64,000 nucleotides of DNA, taken from positions 23,645,419-23,709,418 of the forward strand of contig OZ020486.1 of the NCBI GenBank assembly GCA_963971405.1. Direction: 5' to 3'. The notes beneath the pieces are model-generated. The model made no database searches. It saw nothing but the letters and a program-made list of their open reading frames with translations, and had not been told where the DNA came from. Below are positions 34,010-46,346 of the stretch, one piece after another; the stretch's first letter is position 1, and each line of letters starts with the position of its first letter. This stretch comes from Psococerastis gibbosa (taxonomy: Eukaryota > Arthropoda > Insecta > Psocodea > Psocidae). A program made the position numbers and the translations under genes.

Positions 34010-34731
34010 CTTAAGAACCGGTCCGAGTTTACTCGAACTTGCTTTCCAATTTATCAATTAGTAGATAGAGATAATGAGTTATTTCATAGTAAATTATTTA
34101 ATAATAATGGCACGGCACGCAATGTATTGGAGCGTGAATTTTATATGATTTCTTCAAAAAATAATTATTTGCACTAAACCAAACCTTTTTTGGGAAAGCA
34201 ACCAGTTCGTTTTTGTTACTCTTTTTAACACCTAACACACACATGAAGGTAGAAATCATCGATGGAAAGGTTCCGTAAAAAAATTATTTTTTAGTCATTT
34301 TTCATGAAAATTGACTTATTATAATTTTTTAGCCCCAGAAGAAAACTATCGAGAGGCAAGTGACCCAGCGCATTTTGTCAACATTATAGGGGCCTATGTG
34401 AATTTAAAAGAAATCTTTGGAGCCGTTTTTGAGAAATAATTTTTTTATACGTTTTTTTTTTTAGTTTTTTGAGAATAAAACCCCCAAAATAAAGTTACCC
34501 CCCAAAAGAATCTGAGGTATGATTTTTGTGAACCTACATGCCAAATTTCATCAAAATCGACCGAGTAGTTTGCCCGGAAATCAATGAACAGACAGACAGA
34601 CAGACATTTCGTAAAAACCACTTTTTTGGGTTCTTGGGACCACAAAACGTGTAAATCCGTTGAAATCTCGGAATCGAAAATTTTGACCATCACAAAGCTT
34701 TCCTCATAGGTATTTATAAATTGGAAAGCAA
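34010..34731 (-). mobile_element. Family A TIR element, copy 4 (internally deleted)
   Basis: Starts AAGAACCGGTCCGAGTTTAC, then CTTGCTTTCCAATTTATCAA, and ends TATAAATTGGAAAGCA. Shorter than the others: the G-run block between ATTTCATAGTAAATTATTT and AATAATGGCACGGCACGCAA is missing. Confidence 0.85.
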
Positions 34732-34759
34732 TCAATCACATATTGCATAGAAACATGTC

Positions 34760-34925
34760 CATCTTCGGTGGCAAGGCGATAGCGTGTTTTTACTTATGTC
34801 TCCACACACCATGCAAATTGCGATCGGAGACATGTCGTAACTCAACACAAAAATTAAGTTACTTGGTGAGGCGACTGAAGAGGTCAATCGGATAGATTCG
34901 TTAAATTGTTTCCATGTGAATTAGA
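34760..34925 (+). mobile_element. Family F SINE-like repeat, copy 1
   Basis: TCTTCGGTGGCAAGGCGATA, then GCGATCGGAGACATGTCGTA, ACTTGGTGAGGCGACTGAAG and AGGTCAATCGGATAGATTCG. The same order occurs at 37051-37228 and 47255-47440. This is the most diverged of the three copies. See copy 2 for the tRNA-like reading. Confidence 0.65.
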
Positions 34926-35650
34926 CTAGCACCGGTGAGTAACCATTCAGCGAAATACTCCTATGATTGTAAAGGGAGACACAGTACGATGATAGGCGTA
35001 ATAATGGCTACTTGTGCTAGGATAAAAAATTTGAGAGAAATAGAAACGGAAACAAGAGTGGCCAGTACTCACGGTGGTAGGTTATAATTAATAACCGCTA
35101 AACCTAAAACCGGAAACACATAGACACCTTGTTAAAAACCAGTAGGATATTTACTAAGTGCTATTAGTTGAGGGTTGCCTCTGAGGTGTACTTGTCAAGG
35201 CAACCAGCGCCATCTGCTTCTTCGTATCACAACCATTAATAAATTACTTTTTAAGTGGCGAGTCCTACGTATAAAATAATATAATTTAACCCAGATGATA
35301 AGTGACGAATGGCATATATTAACATGACAATGCATTGACTATGGAAACCAGTTGGTGGTGGAGACGGGATTCTCATCTCTCGTAGGTCCAGCTCCCAGAC
35401 CTTGTTGATGTATTAAACCATGTTTATAGCAGTAAGTTAATAGGTATCACCTAAAACGGCTCCTTGTGCTTTTATCGTGAGTTGAAGCTGAGTGGGATGG
35501 CAGGTTGTAAAAACGCATACTCACATGACGTGTATGATGGAACTTTTAGCCAACAACATTGCATGCTTAGATTTGGAATTTGGACACACAGCTGCGCTCG
35601 TATGCAAAAGCGGATTTATAAATTTTCCAGCCTTTATATAGCATATAGGT

Positions 35651-35977
35651 ATAGATAGCAGGGGCGTAAAGTTGGGGGGGGGGGGGGCTCGGTCAAACTT
35701 GCCCCCTCCAGCTCCTTCGGGGAGGCAATCCTCCTGCCTCGAGCAATGTAAGACGTGGTTCATACTTCATGGTCTTTTTTGCATCAATATGAATGTTAGC
35801 ATTCCTTTTTTAGCTTTGTAAAATATACAGCTATACTTTACAACTATTAAAATGCGTAAAACCCCACTATTTTGCTCTTATATTTTCAATGTTTCCTTAT
35901 CCTGCCTGATGACGTCATAAGGTCTACTTAGTTTTGCCCCCGCCATCATTCTAAAACTGTACGCCTCTGATAGATAG
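35651..35977. mobile_element. Family H hAT-like MITE, copy 2, with 8-bp target duplication
   Basis: The element (35659-35969, 311 bp) has ends CAGGGGCGTAAAGTT and CTGTACGCCTCTG. The 8-bp ATAGATAG lies directly outside on both sides (35651-35658 and 35970-35977). An 8-bp duplication and CAG-type ends define hAT superfamily insertions. It is inverted relative to copy 1 and carries a G run at about 35674-35688. Non-coding. Confidence 0.9.
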
Positions 35978-37050
35978 GGGATATCCATTAGTTATTAATT
36001 ATCAATAGGTTGAAGAAGCACCCCTAAATCAATTGTAATCAATCAATCAAGAATAAATAATTGTTTTTACACAATAAAGTGGCTCGCAGATTGGTTCGGT
36101 AGATAGTTGTGGAGCTATGCTAACCCGTCTAACAATAAAATAAACTAATTTTCTCAAAAGATATACAGAGGATCGAGTCTAGTCTGTAATGGGCGGGCTT
36201 GCCCCGGCAAGGCAATGACCATGGTTTCGAACCCCGGTAAGTACCGAGTTTTTTACTCGTCTGATTTTGGTTACATCCAATATTCCCATGTACATCATAC
36301 ACATGCATACAATTTACCCTATACTGTATCTGTATGTATATAAACGATAAGACCTAGAATAACTTAGTTATATCTTGTTACCATGGAAAAAATATAATTT
36401 AAATAAATAAATATTTGTGTCGAAATACATATTACGCGTATTTCCGTGGTTACTATATAATTAAGTTATTCTTATTTTATAAATATGTCAAAGTGCCACC
36501 AAGTCAATTTAGAAACTAATGAATATTTATCTATAGGCTATGAATAATAAAAATAGTTTCGATCTGTAAACTATAAAAGGATTGCACTACACTACAGAAT
36601 ACGTACAATTCAATTAAGTCCAATAATATAACTGTAATCCGTCATATAGTCCGTATTGGTGATGTGTTCTTATTATATATTATTATATGCTGGATATAAA
36701 AAATTAAGGGCCGTTATGTATACACTATATTGGCAATAACTTATAATGGCTACTCCATCTGTTGTCTAATATTTTTATTTTCTGAGTGCAATTACTTGAC
36801 AACACGCATCAGAGCCTGCTAAGTGCTGACATGTGCGAAATAAGGAATTCAATCTCTTACTTAATAATTTTTTCTAATAATATTATAAAGCCAGTGCACT
36901 TTATCGTAATTGGTTCCTACTATCTAAATTAGCCTTCCGTGTTTTGAAACCTGCAAGGCGTTGTTCCGTGTAATGGATATGGAAGGGGAGTCGGTCGGTG
37001 GGCATTTTATATTTACAGTGTTTTATCAGCTACACATACTAAATTTTAAG

Positions 37051-37228
37051 CGACTTCGGTGGCAAGGTGGCAGCGTGCTTGTACTTGTGCGAGTCTCCTT
37101 GCGATCGGAGACGGGTCGTACCTCGACACAAGTACCTGTTAGGTTACTTAGTGAGGCGATTGAAGAGGTTAATCGGATGCATTCATTAAATTGATTGTAC
37201 GCAATTAACCTTTTATATTTAAGAAAAA
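37051..37228 (+). mobile_element. Family F SINE-like repeat, copy 2
   Basis: Begins GACTTCGGTGGCAAGGTGGC, AGCGTGCTTGTACTTGTGCG, which resembles the A-box half of a tRNA (TGGCNNAGTGG type). GAGACGGGTCGTACCTCGAC follows and could be a worn B box (GGTTCGANNCC) at the right distance. The tail runs CAATTAACC and A/T-rich. Likely a tRNA-derived SINE, but the boxes are imperfect. A 77-codon frame overlaps it and is not a protein gene. Confidence 0.65.
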
Positions 37229-38224
37229 ACGGTACGGCACCCTATACTGTATAAAAAGCAATTGGGAATTGGCAAACTGCTTAAGACGGTCCTTGGACCA
37301 CCTCGTTCTTCACCTCACTAAAACTACACACTAAATCTTCAGTTTTCTTCCTGAACGCTAATTATTCATTTTTTGGGGTGAATATTGCTTTTATTCATAA
37401 ATGCAAAATTACAAAGTAGTTGACGGTGGTTTTGGTGAAAGGTGGCTAGGGGAAGCAGACGGGGCTGGGGGTTTAGTCACGCAATCCAGTAATCAAAGGG
37501 ACGCAGGCGCAACCTTATTTCACAATACCTGCCTCATGCCAGCCAGCTTATCTTTTAGGCTAAGAGTGGGTTTTAAGAAAGGGCAATGGCCCAGTTTGAT
37601 CACTGACCACTGCATGGGTACTCCTAATAAGCAATTTCAGATTCGGAAGGTGAAAATACTAGTTTTTCTCCTTATTCTTGGCGAATATCAACTGTATATA
37701 AATTAACTGCATACAGTGGGGAAGAAAAACTTAGGGACACCAAATTTTTTCTTGCAATTTTCATATTTGCCTTATCTAAAGAGTTATGAATGGCGCGGTA
37801 GTTGGATAGTTGATTGCCTTTTAAGAGCTGTATAGCTCGATACTATTTTGATTCTTGATCAATTCACCTCTTTGCAGATTTGAATGTTTGCGAAAATGCA
37901 AGGGGAGAAAAACATAAGAACGCGAACATTTGTGTTGTTATTTTGAACCAAAAAACATTGATTTTTAGTTCCTTATCTTTAATTGGAATAAGTAGGAGGC
38001 TGTTGGTGCCAAAAGAAGAATATTTCCAAAGAGAGACATTGCAAACCTGAGAAGAAGGTGATCCATAAACTACCATAACATCCATAACTTCGGGAACGAG
38101 GGTATTCTATAAGAAACAAATAGCAGAGATGATTGGAAGGTCAAGAACAATGGTCGAACAGGCTCTCAAAGCCATTGGTGTTAATATTGTTTAACATCCA
38201 AGCCCCCCAAAAATTTTGCCCAAG

Positions 38225-38330
38225 ACGACGCTAATGTGGCGCAGTGATAAATGATAACGTAGTGGCTTAACAAAGGAACAAGAGTTTCAACCCCGCTCGC
38301 AATTTTCCCTATAACCTATATAGTTCCCTT
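38225..38330 (+). mobile_element. Possible decayed tRNA-like SINE head
   Basis: AATGTGGCGCAGTGATAA resembles an A box, and AAGAGTTTCAACCCCGCTCG, about 55 bases later, resembles a worn B box. Seen once; weak. Confidence 0.25.
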
Positions 38331-38967
38331 CTTTGGTTGCGGATGTGCGTCATGTTGGGAATACATTTTGTCTGTAGTTATGAAGGCGTACCTGTTTAAG
38401 AATAATGTTTTGAGCATCTAATTTTTTGTAGATCTTTATCTATCCATATTATACCTAGCCTAGCTAGCCAGCCGATGGCGCAGATAAACAGTTGATTATT
38501 CACAAGTTTAGCAGTCGTTGCTAAGTAATTGACTTTAAAAAATCACAAGGACATGTTGCATCGCTATCTGCTCAATAGATCAATAACATTCATGCCTTGC
38601 GTAAATCATCGAAACGAAATTAAATGATATATAAAGCAGCAGGTGCGATGAACCTGTCATATAAGTTGTTTATGTAACTTGAATTATTTACCACTTGCAG
38701 AACAAAGTCTAGTTTAATGCTACTGTGAAGCATTGTACCGCAGACTATCGTTAAAGTGGTTTGTTCTCTAACGTAAGTTATATGTTTTGATCGGAAGTGG
38801 GCTCTTAAAACTGTTGAGCATGAATTTCCTATGAACTAACGGCATTAAATGAGAATTAAAAACTGAAATATGCATCCTCTTTAGGTGCATTTGTAAAAAA
38901 AAAAAAAACCGCTACCATGTTCCATCTGTAATAATTAATGTCTTAATATCGAAACCGGTAACATAGT

Positions 38968-39020
38968 ACCAGTGGCGTAGTCAAGGTCCGCTGGGTCTGG
39001 ACCCCCCCCCCCCCCACTCA
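38968..39020. mobile_element. Fragment with CAGTGGCGTA end and C run
   Basis: CAGTGGCGTAGTCAAGGTCC, then GCTGGGTCTGGA and a C run (about 39002-39015). This is a hAT-type end motif; the other end was not found. Confidence 0.4.
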
Positions 39021-39334
39021 ATTCAGCAGAAATGCAGATTTTTTTCAGGACAATTTTATCGTTGGAACGGATTAAGGCAAATTAAGAAACTTGAGGGAAA
39101 ATGAACGACTGGCTGATTTTGCTATAGTGTCAGATCATTACTCTATTACTGTCACTAGCGACTAAATATTGAATGAAATGACCAGAGGTAGAAGAAAGCT
39201 CATTTTTATTGGTGATAAAAGGTTATCTTAACGTTGCTTTTTAATTGTCTTTCACTGTTGGGAAAAGGTAACATTCAATTAGATTTATATGGGCAATTCG
39301 TGTCGTCCGTGGCATACTCGTAAGCAATTATTAA

Positions 39335-40054
39335 GGCCGAACCGGAGGGTTGTAGCCTTGACCGTTGAGCGTTGAATACATAGAAATATAATAGAACTGG
39401 AGCGGCAGGAGTTGTAATATGCCTTACGAGGCACCCGTTAACCATAAGCCAACTATCAGAGATAAGTACCAACGCAAAAAATATCAAAGTCTTACACATT
39501 GCAGCATAGCAAAGCGGATACCTGGACCCGGTCAAAAACTCTGTAGTTTATAGTAGTTAGCTTGTGCAGGCTATTTCCCCGCCGAATTGCATACTTATCT
39601 TGTGCAGGCTACACTAGCAGCCATATTGATAACGGTCTCCAGCCACGGGATGGTTGAATATCTATTTTATAAACAAAGCCCCGCGTCTCGTACCTGTTCC
39701 GTATTTGACTTGTATTATTTCAAATAATTGCAGTTTTACCTATTTCTGGCGCTTTGCTATCAAATTAAGTGTTGAGCTTCTGACTAAAGTGCATTTCATT
39801 ACAAAAGTTGGTGGTTTTTCTTCCCAGTGGGGCGCGTAAAAATGTTCTAAAAGATATGTTTTTAATTGCTTCATGCACAAATTTTAGTCCTAATGTAATT
39901 GTAATTTTTGGTTTAGTCAATAGTGTAAGCATGTCTACGCGTATACTATACCCTTCTATCGATTAATACTATACCACTGCGGTTTAAAACGTATATTACG
40001 AACCCTCTGCAAAGACATTTCCAGGCCAGTCACGTGACCCCCTCCGGTTTGGCC
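39335..40054. mobile_element. Family B TTAA element, copy 4 (most complete)
   Basis: 720 bp between TTAA at 39331-39334 and 40055-40058. The ends GGCCGAACCGGAGGG and CCCTCCGGTTTGGCC are inverted. The body has ACTGGAGCGGCAGGAG, CCTGGACCCGGTCAAAAAC, AGCCATATTGATAACGG and CTTCCCAGTGGGGCGCGTA. This is the best reference copy in the window. Two short open frames inside are not recognised. Confidence 0.92.
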
Positions 40055-40529
40055 TTAAGTAGTTTTGAATATGGTAACACATTTTATTTCATAATAAAAA
40101 TCCTGAAACAATATGTATCTGTATTTTTTTGTTCTTCAATTTATTGAATTTAATATAAACATAATAAAATATCGAGTAAAAGGAAGAGCATTATATTGAA
40201 AATACGTATGATAATGGCAGACCGATTTCTTTAGACTTTTGACAAATATGTTATAGAAAGCTATGAGAAACATTTTTGTAAAAAGACGAGAGTTGAGATC
40301 AATACCGCGGATGACCTCTTACTTTATTATGTAAGTCACAAGTTATAGAGTATATTCGTTACGCAAATAGGCAAAAAGACCGGCTGTGTTATTGTCATTC
40401 GAAAGTTACTTTCAAGTCACAAGGGCAGCTGGAGCTCTAGGGGTTCGTTCCTTTCAATTGAAAACATTCCAATGTGAAAAAAGTCGTTCCATGCTAAATT
40501 GAAACTGTTGTGTTTTTGTAGTTTCTCTT

Positions 40530-40885
40530 ATTATGTTGAGGGCCATGACAGGGAGAGTCTTTCGGGCCAACATCCCGGAACCCACCCAGAAGTGAGGCCG
40601 GGGCTAGACGGGCGCTGTAGCAAAAATATCGCAGCAATTACTGATATGACAGACTGGCCCAGTGAAAATATTCCCTGTAATGCAAGCAATTTTTCAGGCC
40701 CCTGGGGCCCGAACCCATACATAAGGGGAGTTGCCCCAACCTGTAAACTTGCCCTGGATGTAACTGGTCAGGTCTTATCATTTTCGCCCCTCATCCGAAA
40801 AAATAAAATCTAAGTGGGTGTTTGCGGGGGAGGGCAATTTCTCCTTGCCCGAGCCCCAATGATGACTCTTTATACAGCCCTGATT
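40530..40885. repeat. GC-rich transposon-like block
   Basis: Contains GGGCCCGAACCCATACATAA, GGGGAGTTGCCCC, GGGCAATTTCTCCTTGCCCG and ends ACAGCCCTG (inverse CAGGGCTGT, a hAT-type terminus). The overlapping open frames on both strands (40499-40813, 40531-40722) look like shadows of a GC-rich repeat. Borders unknown. Confidence 0.35.
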
Positions 40886-41713
40886 ATATTCGGTTCATCG
40901 GTAGTTTATAGGGTTACACGAACTTAAAATGTCATTGCTTATGATAAGGCTCCTCAAAATTAGACATTTCTTACACACAATATTTTGTTGTGAATCCAAC
41001 GCATCATGAACAGGTTATACGACCAGCTGTTGATGGTTATGGCAATTGTGACGATTGCTTTGGCACTAATCAAAAAGCAGTAGTAATTTACACTTGTATT
41101 ATTATACGACCTGTTCGTATACAATACTGAAGGCAATACATGAAGGGCTTAAAGTCTATATTGTATTTCTTATAAATTAAGCTTCATTAAATGATACTAG
41201 TCTAGTACTATATCAAGCCTGCTCCCATACAATCACAGGAAATGTCGGTTTTAGATTGCAGACTACAACGGTACCTGCTGGAATCATTATAACATCACAA
41301 AGTGCTTTTTAATTTTGCACATTCGAACATACAGTAAGATGGATCTGCAGTAATATTACTTACTACTTATTTGAGAAAAAAACAATCTTAGCCTTTCACC
41401 TAATTTCGTTCCTTAAATTGACCACAACTCAAAATTATAAGTAAACTACAAAAGTTAGCTAAAATATCACCTTCATATACCCAGGCTACCTAAAAAGCCG
41501 GTTGTATTGATGAAGCGCTAAACTTAAAATGCTAGATTACAAAAGGAAACAGAAGAATTAAGTTAGAACTGAAAAAGCGTTAATTTGTTTATTTTTTATA
41601 TCCAATAAGTTGAGTTTAGCGCATGATCAGTTATAGTGAATGCCCTTTATCAAATCTATCAAATCAAATTTTAATATATCCCAAATACAGTGCGGTATAC
41701 AGTTATACAATTT

Positions 41714-42550
41714 AAAGAACCGGTCCGAGTTTGCTCGAACATGCTTTCCAATTTATCGATTAGTAGAGAGAGAAAATGATTAATTTCATGGTAAATAATT
41801 TTCCTTTGGTTACATTTCGGATATCATGGGGGGGGGGGGGGGGGTCGTCCACCACCTGAAGGTGACTTAAATTCTAGATAGGTCAGGCCTACACATTACC
41901 ACACAGCAATAATGGCAGGTCACGCAATGCATTTGAGCGTGAATTTGCTTTCATTTTTTCAAAAAAAAAAATTTTTTGCACAAAACCCAATAGTTTTTTG
42001 GAAACCAAACTATCCGGTTTCATTACTCAATTTAACACCTAAAACATGCTTGAAGTTAGAAATCATCGATAGAAAGGTTTCGCAGAAAAATTATTTTTTA
42101 GTCATTTTTCATTAAAATTTAGTCATTTTTATTTTTTTACCCCCAGAAGCAAACTATCAAGGGGCAAGCGACCCCCCGCATTTTATCAACATTAACAACA
42201 ACTACAATATATGTGAATTTAAAAGAAATCGTTGGAGCCGTTTTTGAGAAATAATTTTTTTAGACGTTTTAGAAGTTTTTTGAAATTAAAAACCCCCCAA
42301 ATTGAGTTAGCCCAAAATAAAAAAAATGGTCCCGAGGTATGATTTTTGTGAACCTACATGCCAAATTTCATCAAAATCGACCGAGTAGTTTGCCCGGAAA
42401 TCGACGCACAGACAGACAGACAGACATTTCGTAAAAACAATTTTTTTGGGTTCCTGGGACCTCAAAACGTGTAAATCCGTTGAAATCTCGGAATCGAAAA
42501 TTTCGACCGTCACAAAGCTTTCCTTATACTACGTATAAATTGGAAAGCAA
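41714..42550 (-). mobile_element. Family A TIR element, copy 5
   Basis: Complete and close to copy 1: AAAGAACCGGTCCGAG, then TGCTTTCCAATTTATCGA, to ACGTATAAATTGGAAAGCA. A G run at about 41829-41843 and a CAGA microsatellite at about 42409-42426. Confidence 0.9.
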
Positions 42551-43407
42551 AAACATTTCCCTATGGGCTAGGCCCGTTCTAGGGTGGATATATATTATAT
42601 TTCCTAAAATAATTATTCTATCAATCCCGCGATGGAATTCGTTACAGTGTATATTTTGTGAGTGTAGGAGTGTGTGTGTGTTTTGTGTTCGTGTGTTGTT
42701 TGTGGTGTATTAATGTGTACTTGTTACTTTTTGTTTATTATTATGCAATTTCTAAATCAGTAAGCCAATTTTTTACCTTTTTCCTAAAAGCGTGGTAGTT
42801 TGTTAGGTTTTTTATGTTTAAGGGAAGTTTGTCGAGACCGTTTGTATAGATAGTGGGTTTGCTTGTCTGTACCTAGGTATAATTTGTAAATTCAAATTTG
42901 CCCTTGACATTTTCAGTAAGGCTTTGAGTAAAAAAAAAAAAAAAAAAAAAATGAAAAAAATGGTGCGCTACAACAATTTTGAGCAGCTACAATACACTGT
43001 GAAGTGAGTGAAATCGTATTGCACCAAAGATAGGATATTGCACTAAACATAAAGTCGTACCTTGTATAAATATATGCATGAATCAGGTATCTATCGTAAT
43101 ATACAGTTACGAAGTACGACAACTATACTGTGGGGTCTAGGAGTCTAGACTAAGTACTAACATATATATTTTGTTCCGTTATTTACCTGATAACCATCCT
43201 GTTAAGAAAAAGATGCCCTTTATATTGTGAATGGTCAGGGTAGTTTTTGCTGAAATAGGCTGGGACCGGATCAACCTTGAATTGAGGGCTCTGTGTCTGT
43301 GAATCTCCAAACCCCATGTTGTACCCCAAGTCCCCAAACACCCTCCATGAATTTTCATTCCATATATTGGATATGTGGAAATCTACAGTCTGAATATCAC
43401 AACTTTG

Positions 43408-43550
43408 ACCATACTATGCCGTTCAATATTAACTTAATCTGGGGGTTAAAAATGTAAACAAAGCAATTTTGAAAAGCACTTTCCATTCTTAAATTATCTT
43501 GTTTACAATTTTAATCCCAGGTTAAATTATAATTAACGGCATAGTAGGCT
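43408..43550. mobile_element. Family J foldback element, copy 3
   Basis: Left arm ACTATGCCGTTCAATATTAA, CTTAATC, TTAAAAATGTAAACAA. Right arm TTGTTTACAATTTTAATCCC and TAATTAACGGCATAGTAGG. A compact inverted repeat with a short centre. Related halves lie at 16077-16455 and inside 26503-26983. Confidence 0.65.
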
Positions 43551-43738
43551 GGGGGCTTCTTCACCCATCGGGACCATAGGAATTCTGGCTCTGTCTTACA
43601 GTTATTATATAGGGGCAGGATGTTGGGCTGAACTGTATTAAGTACGTTAACGTTTAATTTCGGCCACTTTGTTTATTGTTTTTAATGTTTATTTATGCTT
43701 AGTGTTGTCTGTTTAGTCTTCTTCTTAAGGTTACAATC

Positions 43739-43819
43739 TTAGCGATTGGTTGGCAGCAACTCCCTGCATATCGTCCTCCAGTTTACTCGGTCCTCGATCT
43801 TCCTCTTCAGTTCTTGATA
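43739..43819 (-). pseudogene. LINE ORF2 C-terminal end (intact reading, truncated)
   Basis: The minus strand reads Y-Q-E-L-K-R-K-I-E-D-R-V-N-W-R-T-I-C-R-E then L-L-P-T-N-R-stop, the typical last residues of a non-LTR retrotransposon polyprotein. The copy at 15685-15759 aligns with it. Upstream reverse transcriptase sequence is absent. Confidence 0.6.
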
Positions 43820-44831
43820 GGATATCTGTTTAGTGTACGGGTGTAATTGTAATAATTGTTTTTGCGCGAATAGAGGCAGATATAAACGATTAATGGATAA
43901 TTAGCATGTTCTACTTTCAATATCACGTGGCCTAGGCTCTTATGATTAGCTTATGCATTTAAGTGGGATTTAGTAACTGTGCGAGGCGGTTATTGAGTTG
44001 GTCAACACTGTGAAGACCCCTAATATATCTTGAGGGAAATCTTTATATGATAATGGAGAATAAGGAGACGTCTTCACTCAGGAGCAGGACATTTACGACT
44101 GGGAGTCAGGGACTCAAGGGAGTGGGACTATGTCTAATGAAAACATGGTACTGCAACGGGCACAGATTGGATCAAGTTATGTGTAAGGGATCGTGATAAC
44201 ATCAGCATTTACAATTTACATCACGCTACCTCCAAAATCAATGCAACTCAAAATAAAGATGTTTAAGTGTTCTGCCTTCAACTTTTAAGTTCAGTACGTT
44301 GTAGGTTTTACAATACAATACTACTACCTAGTATTAGCGTATATACTATTTGATATTTTTATGTAAGTACGAATCGATGATATAGGATTAAATCACGTTT
44401 GGCTGATCAACGACACAGCACGATCAGAATTGAATTGAAACTACTTCATTGAAAAAGAAACAAAAGGCGAACAATAAGTCTAACGTCTTGTTTTCATGCT
44501 AACCCTAAAAAAATGTATTATTGATAAATGCTTAAAATTAAATTAAATTGATAAGAAACAAGAGAGGAACAGATGAAAAAAGAAGAAGGATAAAATGTAT
44601 ATGGGGGTCAGGGGAAAGGTTTAAATTATCCCAGGATAAGATCTCTTGGTAAGGAATACGGTACTGCAAGGCAGAAGACACCGCCTTGCAAGATGGTTGT
44701 GCCGCACCCGCCTGCAGTATTCCAAGTGATGGTAGCGATGGATTAAAACTGTCTGTTAACACAAATTGTTTTTGAAAGTTGAGTACAGTAAAAATAATAA
44801 GAGTTTAATTTGTGTGTAACATACTGTATGT

Positions 44832-44976
44832 AGCATAAGGACAGATCCAGTTCATTTGGGGGGGGGGTCCAAATAGAACAAACATAGGCTACGTAGCATC
44901 GCTTAAAATGGAGCGTAATATATTTATCTTACAATTAATTTGGGGGGGGGGGCGCCCCCCTGTATCCGTCCCTGAA
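44832..44976. mobile_element. Short MITE with G-run ends
   Basis: AAGGACAGATCCAG at the left and CTGTATCCGTCCCTG at the right are inverted and share their motif with 22504-22672. G runs follow at about 44861-44869 and 44942-44952. Confidence 0.55.
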
Positions 44977-46325
44977 ACTCGGTATGATATACACTTCCTG
45001 TACAAAAATGTGTACCTACGCAACTTAAGCAAAAGGCATAGGTGTTGTTGAAAGGCCATGGTACCTGAGGGCAGGTGTGTCGTGACCCCTAGCCCCCCGC
45101 GGTTCCGACAACCGGACTATTTGGTGCTTCTCATAGCACAGTTCTACACACACTACTTGGGTGGCGCATGCAGCCCAATGCTGACTACAAGGTCTCCAAA
45201 TAATCGACCATGGCTCTTTTATTGCTCCCTCAACAGATTATCGTGGAGTTTCCATTCACCTCCAGCCACACTAGCCTCATTTCGCTTGTAAACTTGGAAT
45301 TCTTGTGATTCCAATGGTCAGTATGCGAACTAGGTTCATATTTAGCGTCTGGAAACTCAGCAGGTGGCGCTTTTAACGATTTCATTGATTTATTTCCCTT
45401 CTATTGCTACTATGAATTTTTATCTGCGGTTGAAATCGTTTTATTGGGCCATTAGGTAACTTCACTCGACTATTGTGCGGGCTACCTAGCCTATCCAATT
45501 AATGTAATTTGCTGCTTTACATTGTGTCGCTGATTATCAGCATTGGCGTCCTCTATAAAAGCAATAATTGTATTTTAACACATTTTAATTCAAAGAAGAG
45601 GAATATATAAACAATTAATTTGTCCAATAAGGACACATGGATATAGCTGGGGAAAGTGGGTTCTGGGTTGCACGGCCCTAAGAAGGATGTTTTTTCGGAG
45701 AAGGTTGAACCTTCGTCCACTAAACGTGATTACTATTTTTGCATATGTGCACAGAGGGCCGGCGGATCTCCCCCCGGAGGAAAATTCTGAAAAAAATAGA
45801 CGAGAAACAGGGCGTTCAAACTACGCAGATTTTACAGATGAAGACTAATCTGTATTACTTCAATATGAGAGCTGGGGGTCCTCCGGGAGAGTTTTTGTGT
45901 TTGAGAATTTAGAGACAAATATCAATAGTGGGATTTTACCAGTTGGATAAGATGACAAAAGGATGGACCGAAATTAAGCGCCTGTTAAGATTGTTCAATT
46001 TTCTTTTTTTTTTTTTTATGCTGGAACCTTTGTTGGAACCTGTATGTTGGACCACCTTTGCTATAATTAGCCATTTTATTTGACATTTCCTACTTAGTTT
46101 CACCACTATCGGCCTCACATAGCTTATGGTTAGGCGCCAGGCGTAACGAAAATCGATTACCGTAACCATGATTCTATTTCAAACTTTGGCGCCGGCGGTA
46201 GAAAATAGTCGAAGGTAGTTAGTATTGGAACACATCGTTTTTCTAATGGCAATGAGAATAGTGACCATACTTATTGGATTGAATTAGCCCTATGGATGAG
46301 TGTTCGTGTTTGCATTCCGTTAAGT

Positions 46326-46346
46326 AGACACCCCCCCCCCCCCGGC
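46326..46346. repeat. Poly(C) run with transposon-like flank
   Basis: A C run at 46330-46343 followed by GGCTACGGCCTTG; the inverse, CAAGGCCGTAGCC, recalls a MITE terminus. No partner end was identified. Confidence 0.4.

Noticed and set aside
36180-36265. GGTTTCGAACCCCGG looked like a tRNA T-arm.
   Set aside because: The stem does not pair properly, no anticodon arm or A box fits at the right distance, and no second copy was seen.
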